A DNA stretch of 64,000 nucleotides. Source: Paenibacillus humicus NBRC 102415 (lineage in GTDB: Bacteria > Bacillota > Bacilli > Paenibacillales > Paenibacillaceae). Every line of letters begins with the position of its first letter. The stretch's first letter is position 1. The notes beneath the pieces are model-generated. The model was not told the origin of the DNA, did no database searches, and worked only from the letters and a program-made list of their open reading frames with translations. The stretch is taken from contig NZ_BIMD01000002.1 of assembly GCF_004000905.1 (NCBI RefSeq), positions 169,255-233,254 of the forward strand, written 5' to 3'. The position numbers and the translations under genes are program-made. Shown one piece after another: positions 58,159 to 64,000 of this stretch.

Positions 58159-58466
58159 TGAGCACATCGCAGCCGGAGCGCATCACGCTCCTTAAAGAAA
58201 CTTTCGGCCGGGAAGTTCTGCTCGTCGACGACAGCGGGCAGGAAATTCCTTATACGGTCCAAGCGGAATTCAGCCTCGGCGACCGCAGCTATGCGGCTCT
58301 CCAATCTCCTGCCCTGCGCAAGGAGGGCGAAGTGGAGATGTTCCTGATCGTGCTTGGCGAGGATGGAACTCCAGAGCTGGAGACGATCGAGGATGACGAA
58401 GAGTGGGAGCTTGCGGCCGAATCCTATGACGCCCTGCTTTTCGAAGGGTCGGACAACGAGGAATAG
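58158..58466 (+). CDS. second DUF1292 protein
   Basis: Protein of 102 residues, same length as its neighbour and likely a divergent tandem paralogue. The shared pattern is a hydrophobic-acidic core (VDDSGQEIPYTVQAEFSLG, then SYAALQSP and ETIEDDEEWELA). The ATG overlaps the preceding stop (TAATG), so the pair is translationally coupled. Function unknown. Confidence 0.82.
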   Translation: MSTSQPERITLLKETFGREVLLVDDSGQEIPYTVQAEFSLGDRSYAALQSPALRKEGEVEMFLIVLGEDGTPELETIEDDEEWELAAESYDALLFEGSDNEE

Positions 58467-58572
58467 CAGTTGACGCAGGGGCGGCTGACACCGCCCCTTT
58501 TGGTTGTGTCATGAAAGCGCCGATGAAAGCGGAGTGCCGGCGACACTTGCGAAGCGGGGGACAGGGATAGAG

Positions 58573-59670
58573 ATGCGGAACGAAGAGATGAGCGGCATGC
58601 CGGGCGGGCAGCCGTCCGGGCCGGCGAGAAGCCGGATTACGCTTTGGGTAGTACTTACGCTGCTTACCCTGCTGCTCGTGACGGCTGCAGGAATCGCAGG
58701 ATATATTTGGAACGGCCTGCGGCCTGCGGCTGCGGGCGATATGAAGCGAGTGCAGATCGCCCGGGGCATGTCGCCGTTTCAGGTGGCCGACCTTCTGGAG
58801 CGCGAAGGCATTATTCGGAATGCCTTCATTTTCAAATATTACCTGAAATTCAAGGAACAGGGCGGCAGCTTCCAGGCTGGAACCTATGAGCTCGCGCCGG
58901 GCATGGAGCATGAAGCGATCATCCAGAAGCTGAACAGCGGCTCCACGGTGAAGGAAGCGGTCATCCGGTTCACGATTCCGGAAGGCTATACGCTGCTGCA
59001 GATTGCGGACAAGCTGTCGAAGGAAGGCATCATCGACAAGAACCGCTTCCTTGAACGGGCCGATTCCAGTAGTACCTGGGGCGACGCCGAAGCCGTCAAG
59101 ACGATTCCGGAGGATTCCCGGATCCGCCATCGTCTGGAAGGCTATTTGTTCCCGGATACGTACGAGCTCAAGAAGGGCAGCACCGAGGAGGATATCCTCA
59201 CCCGCATGGTGGAGGAGACCGATCGCAAGCTTGCCGAGCTGCCTGACCTCGACGAGACGCTGCAGGAGCGGGGAATGTCGCTGCATGAGCTGCTTACCGT
59301 CGCCTCTCTGGTCGAGCGCGAGGTCGTCGTCGACGCGGAGCGGGCTGCCGTCGCCGGCGTCATCTACAACCGTCTGGCCAAGCCGATGCGGCTGCAGATC
59401 GACGCCACCGTGCAATACTTGCTGGACAAGCCCAAGGAAAGGCTCTACGAGAAGGATCTCGAGGTCGAGAGCCCCTACAACACGTACCGGAGCGACGGCC
59501 TGCCGCCGGGACCGATCAGCAGTCCGAGCTTGAAGTCCATCGAAGCTGCGCTGCATCCGGAGAAGAACGAATACTACTATTATGTGACGAAGAAGGACGG
59601 CAGCAGCCGTCACCTGTTCGCCGTCACCTACGAGCAGCATCTGAACAACATCAAGCAGAGCGAGAAGTAA
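58573..59670 (+). CDS. mltG: endolytic transglycosylase MltG
   Basis: Membrane-bound YceG-family enzyme of 365 residues that cuts nascent peptidoglycan strands. A cytosolic amino part, one membrane segment (about 25-47), LysM-like segments and the catalytic region are visible: LLTVASLVEREVVVDAERAAVAG (landmark cut short: the catalytic Glu is in ASLVERE) and PYNTYRSDGLPPGPISSPS. ATG at 58573 chosen; an in-frame extension upstream has no support. Confidence 0.93.
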   Translation: MRNEEMSGMPGGQPSGPARSRITLWVVLTLLTLLLVTAAGIAGYIWNGLRPAAAGDMKRVQIARGMSPFQVADLLEREGIIRNAFIFKYYLKFKEQGGSFQAGTYELAPGMEHEAIIQKLNSGSTVKEAVIRFTIPEGYTLLQIADKLSKEGIIDKNRFLERADSSSTWGDAEAVKTIPEDSRIRHRLEGYLFPDTYELKKGSTEEDILTRMVEETDRKLAELPDLDETLQERGMSLHELLTVASLVEREVVVDAERAAVAGVIYNRLAKPMRLQIDATVQYLLDKPKERLYEKDLEVESPYNTYRSDGLPPGPISSPSLKSIEAALHPEKNEYYYYVTKKDGSSRHLFAVTYEQHLNNIKQSEK

Positions 59671-59693
59671 AAGGCAAGGAGGAACGACGCAAC

Positions 59694-60632
59694 TTGAATA
59701 CCAAACCGGAACTATTGACAACAGCTGCTTCCTTGGGCGAGCTCCGCAAGCTCATGGAAGCCGGAGCGGATGCGTTCATTATCGGAGAATCCAAATACGG
59801 AGCGAGGCTGCCGGGCGAATTCGGACTTCAGGAGATGGCCGAGGCCGTCGAGGCGGCGCATGGCTTCGTCCGCCCCGTGCGGATCTATGCCGCCGTCAAC
59901 AACCTGATGGACAATGCGGCCGCAGACTCATTGCCGGAGTATCTCGGCTCTCTGGCGCAAATCGGCGTGGATGCGATCGTCTTCGGCGATCCGTCCGTTC
60001 TCGTGACCGCGCGCGAGGCGGCACCGGGCGTGGCGCTGCACTGGAACGCCGAGATGACCTCGACAAGCTACGCCCAAGCCGATTACTGGGGCCGCAGGGG
60101 AGCGTCGCGCATCGTGCTCGCGCGCGAGCTGAACATGGAGCAGATCATCGAGATCAAGCAGCGGACCTCTCTGGAGGTTCAGGTGCAGGTGCATGGCATG
60201 ACGAACATCTACCATTCCAAGCGCTCTCTGGTCGACAGCTATATGGGCCATCTCGGCAAGGAGCCTTCGGAGCTTGACAGCCGTCTCGGCCAAGGGCTCT
60301 ATCTGATGGAGGAGGAGCGCAGGGACGAGCGCTATCCGATCTACCAGGATGCCCATGGGACTTACATGATGAGCTCCGATGACGTCTGCATGATCGAGAA
60401 CCTGCATGAGCTGATGGAAGCGGGAATCGACAGCCTGCGGGTCGAAGGCTTGATGAAAACGACGGCGTACAACGAGACCGTCATCCGCGCTTACCGGGCA
60501 GCGATCGACGCCTATGCGGCCGACCCGGCCGGCTACGAGTTCAAGGAAGAATGGCTGGACGCCATCCGCGCGCTTCAGGATCCCAGCCGGGAGCTAAGCT
60601 ACGGCTTCTTCTTCAAAGAGCAAGTCTATTAA
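59694..60632 (+). CDS. U32-family peptidase (YrrN-like)
   Basis: Protein of 312 residues, TIM-barrel-like, with LMEAGADAFIIGESKYGARL near the amino end and a VHGMTNIYHSKRSLV segment. The Cys cluster of the second protein is missing, as is usual for the smaller partner. U32 pairs (YrrN/YrrO) follow mltG in B. subtilis and relate to RNA hydroxylation or protein quality in other bacteria. TTG start with AAGGAGG upstream. Confidence 0.87.
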   Translation: MNTKPELLTTAASLGELRKLMEAGADAFIIGESKYGARLPGEFGLQEMAEAVEAAHGFVRPVRIYAAVNNLMDNAAADSLPEYLGSLAQIGVDAIVFGDPSVLVTAREAAPGVALHWNAEMTSTSYAQADYWGRRGASRIVLARELNMEQIIEIKQRTSLEVQVQVHGMTNIYHSKRSLVDSYMGHLGKEPSELDSRLGQGLYLMEEERRDERYPIYQDAHGTYMMSSDDVCMIENLHELMEAGIDSLRVEGLMKTTAYNETVIRAYRAAIDAYAADPAGYEFKEEWLDAIRALQDPSRELSYGFFFKEQVY

Positions 60633-60659
60633 TCCAAGCAAGCAGGAGGTGAATACATC

Positions 60660-61913
60660 ATGTCTATGACTTCAATTAAACCCCTTCTCAAAGGAAAAAG
60701 GCATCGCCTGGACAGGCCCGAGCTGCTGGCTCCGGCCGGCAACCTGGAGAAGCTCAAGTTCGCCGTCCATTACGGCGCCGACGCCGTTTATATCGGTGGA
60801 CAGAAGTACGGGCTCCGCTCGGGAGCGGACAATTTCAGCTTCGAGGAAATGCGCGAAGGCGTCGAATTTGCCGCCCGTTACGGAGCGAAGGTATTCGTCG
60901 CGACCAATATCTATGCCCACAACGAAGATATTGAAGGCCTGGAGGACTATTTGCGCGGCCTCGAAGCGGCCGGCATAGCCGCGATCATCGCGGCTGATCC
61001 CGCCATCGTCGAGACCGCCCAGCGGGTCGCGCCTGGACTGGAAGTCCATCTCAGCACCCAGCAGTCGGTGCTCAACTGGCGTACGGTCAAGTTCTGGAAG
61101 GACGAAGGGCTGCCGCGAGTCGTGCTTGCGCGGGAGACGAGCCTCGAGGAAATCGCGGAGATGAAAGCCCATGTCGACATCGAGATCGAGGCGTTCATCC
61201 ACGGCGCGATGTGCTCCTCGTTCTCGGGCCGCTGCGTGCTCTCCAACCACTTCACCGACCGGGATTCCAACCGCGGCGGCTGCTGCCAGTCCTGCCGGTG
61301 GAAGTACGATCTGTACGTGGACGGCGATTCCGTCAACACCGAGCAGGACAGCCAGTTCACGATGGGCTCCAAGGATCTGTGCATGATCTCGCATCTGCCG
61401 GAGCTAATCGAGGTCGGGGTGGACAGCTTCAAGATCGAGGGCCGGATGAAAAGCCTTCATTATGTGGCTACCGTCGTCAACGCTTACCGCCAAGCCATCG
61501 ACGCTTACTTTGCCGATCCCGAAGGGTATGAGCTGAAGCCGGAATGGGTGGATGAGATCAACAAGTCCGCCAACCGGCCGCTCAATACGGGCTTCTTCTT
61601 CGATACGCCGGGTACGGAAGACCATATTTACGAGCCGGAGCAAAAAGCCGCTCCGTACGACTTCGCCGGCGTTGTCCTCTCCTATGACGAGGCGACAGGC
61701 GAGGCGGTCATTCAGCAGCGCAACCATTTCAAGCCCGGAACCGAGGTGGAGTTCTTCGGGCCGGGAGGTACCTTCTTCAAACAGACGGTCGAGGAGATCC
61801 GCGACTTGGAAGGACAGCTGCTCGATGCCGCGCGGCATCCGCTGCAGCAGGTGCGGATCCGGACGGCTCAGCCTGTCCATCCGATGGATATGATGCGCAA
61901 GCGCATCCGCTAA
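60660..61913 (+). CDS. U32-family peptidase/hydroxylase component (YrrO-like)
   Basis: Protein of 417 residues. PELLAPAGNLEKLKFAVHYG opens the barrel. The U32 signature EAFIHGAMCSSFSGRCVLSN is followed by GGCCQSCRWKY, giving the four or more cysteines that bind iron-sulfur in TrhP-type members. Relatives install ho5U34 in tRNA. It follows the smaller partner by 27 bases with AGGAGGTG before the ATG. Confidence 0.92.
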   Translation: MSMTSIKPLLKGKRHRLDRPELLAPAGNLEKLKFAVHYGADAVYIGGQKYGLRSGADNFSFEEMREGVEFAARYGAKVFVATNIYAHNEDIEGLEDYLRGLEAAGIAAIIAADPAIVETAQRVAPGLEVHLSTQQSVLNWRTVKFWKDEGLPRVVLARETSLEEIAEMKAHVDIEIEAFIHGAMCSSFSGRCVLSNHFTDRDSNRGGCCQSCRWKYDLYVDGDSVNTEQDSQFTMGSKDLCMISHLPELIEVGVDSFKIEGRMKSLHYVATVVNAYRQAIDAYFADPEGYELKPEWVDEINKSANRPLNTGFFFDTPGTEDHIYEPEQKAAPYDFAGVVLSYDEATGEAVIQQRNHFKPGTEVEFFGPGGTFFKQTVEEIRDLEGQLLDAARHPLQQVRIRTAQPVHPMDMMRKRIR

Positions 61914-61996
61914 AGCAATCGGCAAAAGCCTTCCATGAGCGTTTGGCGCCTGCGGCTGCCAATCTTTTCCGCAACATGGTTAAACGATATGAATTT

Positions 61997-62033
61997 AATC
62001 CCCCACTGGCCTCGGCTGGCGGGGGATTTTTTT
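61997..62033 (+). terminator. terminator after the U32 pair
   Basis: AATCCCCC (61997-62004) pairs with GGGGGATT (62021-62028), followed by TTTTT. Confidence 0.92.
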
Positions 62034-62745
62034 GACATAAAAAACATAGTGCTCGAGTACAACCATAGTCCGAAAGACCCTCTGAAAGGCATGGTAAGGA
62101 GATCCTACCACTCGTTCCGCAAAGAGGTAAACATGGATTGTTTTCTTCCATATAGTTGATGCCAGAGGTCATCGAGTGAAGGTGGGCCATGTGATGCGGC
62201 GAACTGCTTGTTTGTGCCAAACGTCGCGGTCCTTTTTGCGGGAGCTTCGAATTCAGTCAGATCGTGAGCAAATCCATTGATGCCTGTTTACTGGTTCAGG
62301 AGGTCCGTGAAGAAATCGAATATCTGCTTCTGCGGCAGAGTCTCAGGGAGAGCTCTGCTTCGCGGCTTATCGAGGAGGCGGACACGGTCTGCTTATGCGT
62401 TGAGACGGGTCCAAGACATTCTTGCGGATGGCAACAAAATCGGCTCGAATCATGAGAGATTGCGCCATGAAAAGGATAAAGGAGAAGCTAAAGAAGACTG
62501 AAAAGGCAATTTTAGTTTCATGTTGTTTTTTTGACAAAACGTCATTCCTTTCCATTGCGATTCAAATATCTTCCATAAACTGACTATTCTATTCTCAAAT
62601 TTTGATTATTCAAGAGCTTAAAACGAATCGAATCGATCGATAAGCATTGTAAAGAAAATATTTATCTGACATGAGACTAAAGACCCGTGCCCAGCATTCC
62701 GATAAGGATAAGAAAGAGATTGCGACCACAGGATGGTGAACGGTG
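62034..62745 (+). other. poorly coding AT-richer region with leader-like structure and a possible gene remnant
   Basis: No convincing gene is seen. At 62062-62110 two stems compete: ACCAT (62062-62066) with ATGGT (62091-62095), or TGGTA (62092-62096) with TACCA (62106-62110). An 8-codon frame with GAGG upstream is at 62133-62159. From 62264 to about 62501 two overlapping frames of opposite offset read like one small protein broken by a frameshift. From 62500 on the sequence is AT-rich. Confidence 0.4.
62619..62643 (+). promoter_or_regulatory. candidate sigma-D-like promoter of the chemotaxis gene
   Basis: TAAA (62619-62622), 13 bases, ATCGATAA (62636-62643), six of eight matches to the sigma-D -10 GCCGATAA. 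The spacer is slightly short. Confidence 0.35.
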
Positions 62746-64000
62746 ATGGGGAATCGTTTGGCACAATGGAAAGAAAAGCGGAAAAACAAGGACAACGCCA
62801 ACAGCGGCGACACAGGCGGTGAACAAGCCGCAGCAAAGGCCGGGAGAACCGGCAGGCTCTCCTTGAACATCGTAAGATCGGTCGGATTAAAGCTCTTTCT
62901 TACTTTTTTTGCAGGCATTTTGGCATGCGTGCTGCTCATGGGGTATTTCTCCTACCAAATTTCAAAGAGCGTCATCGAGAGCAAGGTGTCGGAATCCTCA
63001 CAGGCGACGCTCAAGCAGCTCTCGGACAAGCTTGATCTCGTCTTCGACAAATTCAATGATTTCTCGCTGCAGTTCGTCGCGGACGTTACGCTGCAGAACA
63101 TGATCGGCTCTACGATGTACGCCTCGGATGACAGCGCCCGGACCAATGCGGAGCGCGAGCTGAACAACAAGCTTCAGAGCATGGTGCTCGGCACATCGGG
63201 AGTGGAGAACCTCAATCTGATTCCGGTCAGCTCCAAGCTGAGCGAGCGGGTTCTTGGAACGGGCAAGCTGGAGCTGGAGAAGGTTCAACAGGCTGCCTGG
63301 TATCAGGAAGCGCTGAAAGACCTCAATCAAGGCGTCTGGATCCCCACACAGCCGACAGGATTCCAGAATGGGGGAAATCCGACGCTGGGGTTGGCCCGTG
63401 CGCTCCGAGAGCCCGGGGGGACGGATCCGATCTATGTCGTGCTCATCGAGATCCAGGACCGGGCCATCCAGGACCAGCTACAGGGCGCCCAGCTTGGCGA
63501 AGGCGGCACGGTATCGATCCTCGACAGCCAGGACGGAATTCTGCTGGATGCTTCCGGCAGGGATATGATCGGAGGTAAGTCGGCGGTAGCCTTCAGCACC
63601 CAAGCCAAGGACGGCGATTCAGGCATGTTCGTCACAGACGAGAGCGGAACGAAGTCGCTTGCGATCTACAACCGATTCAAGTCCAACCCATGGATGGCGG
63701 CGGGAACGATACCGGTGGGCGAGCTGGTGAAGGACGCGCGGAAAATCTACAATCTGACCGTATATGTTTCCATCGGCGCGATTGTGGTGGCGATTCTGCT
63801 TGGGTTTATCGTCATGAGGATGGTCGGAATACCGCTGCGCCGTCTCCGCAATCTGATGAACGAAGGAAAAAAAGGCAATCTGACGATACGCTCTCACCAT
63901 CGTTCGCAGGACGAGATCGGACAGCTGTCTTCAAGCTTCAATGAGATGATGGAGCAGATCACCGGCCTCGTGCAGCAGGCGAGGGAAAGCGCGGAGCATG
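62746..64000 (+). CDS. methyl-accepting chemotaxis protein (3' truncated by window)
   Basis: The frame is open to the window end. A charged amino part is followed by a membrane segment (about residues 49-70, LFLTFFAGILACVLLMGYF), an extracellular dCache-like sensor, a second membrane segment (about 342-363) and a HAMP domain (VGIPLRRLRNLMNEG onward). The end MEQITGLVQQARESAE resembles the start of an MCP signalling domain more than a histidine kinase. ATG at 62746 follows a weak ribosome site; an in-frame stop at 62737 excludes longer starts. Confidence 0.82.
   Translation, partial: MGNRLAQWKEKRKNKDNANSGDTGGEQAAAKAGRTGRLSLNIVRSVGLKLFLTFFAGILACVLLMGYFSYQISKSVIESKVSESSQATLKQLSDKLDLVFDKFNDFSLQFVADVTLQNMIGSTMYASDDSARTNAERELNNKLQSMVLGTSGVENLNLIPVSSKLSERVLGTGKLELEKVQQAAWYQEALKDLNQGVWIPTQPTGFQNGGNPTLGLARALREPGGTDPIYVVLIEIQDRAIQDQLQGAQLGEGGTVSILDSQDGILLDASGRDMIGGKSAVAFSTQAKDGDSGMFVTDESGTKSLAIYNRFKSNPWMAAGTIPVGELVKDARKIYNLTVYVSIGAIVVAILLGFIVMRMVGIPLRRLRNLMNEGKKGNLTIRSHHRSQDEIGQLSSSFNEMMEQITGLVQQARESAEH

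Noticed and set aside
62034..62160. Cyclic-di-GMP (GEMM) riboswitch before the MCP gene
   Set aside because: The conserved GEMM core sequences are not present despite a suggestive GAAA-type loop.
62264..62455. 63-codon frame as an intact gene
   Set aside because: No ribosome site and an unnatural carboxyl end; better read as part of a frameshifted remnant.

Overview
The window is a GC-rich stretch of a spore-forming Firmicute chromosome. Gene content and order (spoIVFA/B, rng, rplU-prp-rpmA-spo0B-obg, hom-thrB-pheA, safA-bofC-ruvCAB, queA-tgt-yajC, spoVB-comN-secDF, recJ-apt-rel-dtd, T-box-hisS-aspS, rarA, cymR-iscS, T-box-alaS, ireB-ruvX-DUF1292-mltG, two U32 proteases) match the Bacillus subtilis spoIVF to yrrO interval. 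The high GC, the two-LysM SafA-like protein, the RNase E/G gene and the hom-thrB-pheA order point to Paenibacillaceae (Paenibacillus or a close relative). No rRNA, tRNA, CRISPR array, transposase or prophage was seen, and almost everything is core chromosome.

Layout. 0-6 kb: sporulation protease pair, RNase G, ribosomal proteins L21/L27 with the L27-processing protease, Spo0B and Obg. 6-11 kb: an interposed methyltransferase, then thrR-like regulator, homoserine dehydrogenase, homoserine kinase and prephenate dehydratase. 11-21.5 kb: SafA-like coat protein with long tandem repeats, BofC, RuvCAB, a DCC thiol protein, a SpoIID-like secreted protein, queuosine genes and YajC. 21.5-27.7 kb: mostly minus-strand accessory block (WYL regulator divergent from an SDR oxidoreductase, PAP2 membrane protein, TIGR04086 protein, SpoVB) plus a plus-strand DUF421 protein with an odd insert. 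27.8-37.6 kb: ComN, SecD, SecF, a degenerate CDF transporter, RecJ, Apt, Rel, Dtd. 37.8-49.8 kb: T-box, HisS, AspS, TcdA, adenosine deaminase, RarA, MntH, a CNNM/CBS membrane protein and an inverted mnmA. 50-62 kb: CymR, IscS, PRC-barrel protein, zinc-ribbon protein, AI-2E family protein, T-box and AlaS, IreB, RuvX, two DUF1292 proteins, MltG and two U32 proteases. 62-64 kb: a long poorly coding, AT-richer stretch and the start of a methyl-accepting chemotaxis protein that runs off the window.

Functional threads: sporulation (SpoIVFA/B, Spo0B, SafA, BofC, SpoIID-like, SpoVB); translation and tRNA modification (L21, L27, HisS, AspS, AlaS, MnmA, QueA, Tgt, TcdA, Dtd); DNA repair (RuvABC, RuvX, RecJ, RarA); export (SecDF, YajC); amino-acid and sulfur control (ThrR-like, CymR, two T-boxes). 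I did not find a clearly new multi-gene system. The best leads are small: a hisS-aspS T-box whose specifier and acceptor bulge both read tRNA-Asp, a membrane-anchored Spo0B, repeat expansions in SafA and DUF421, a possible translationally coupled leader peptide before the CNNM gene, a relocated mnmA with a structured cymR leader, and an unexplained leader-like region before the chemotaxis gene.
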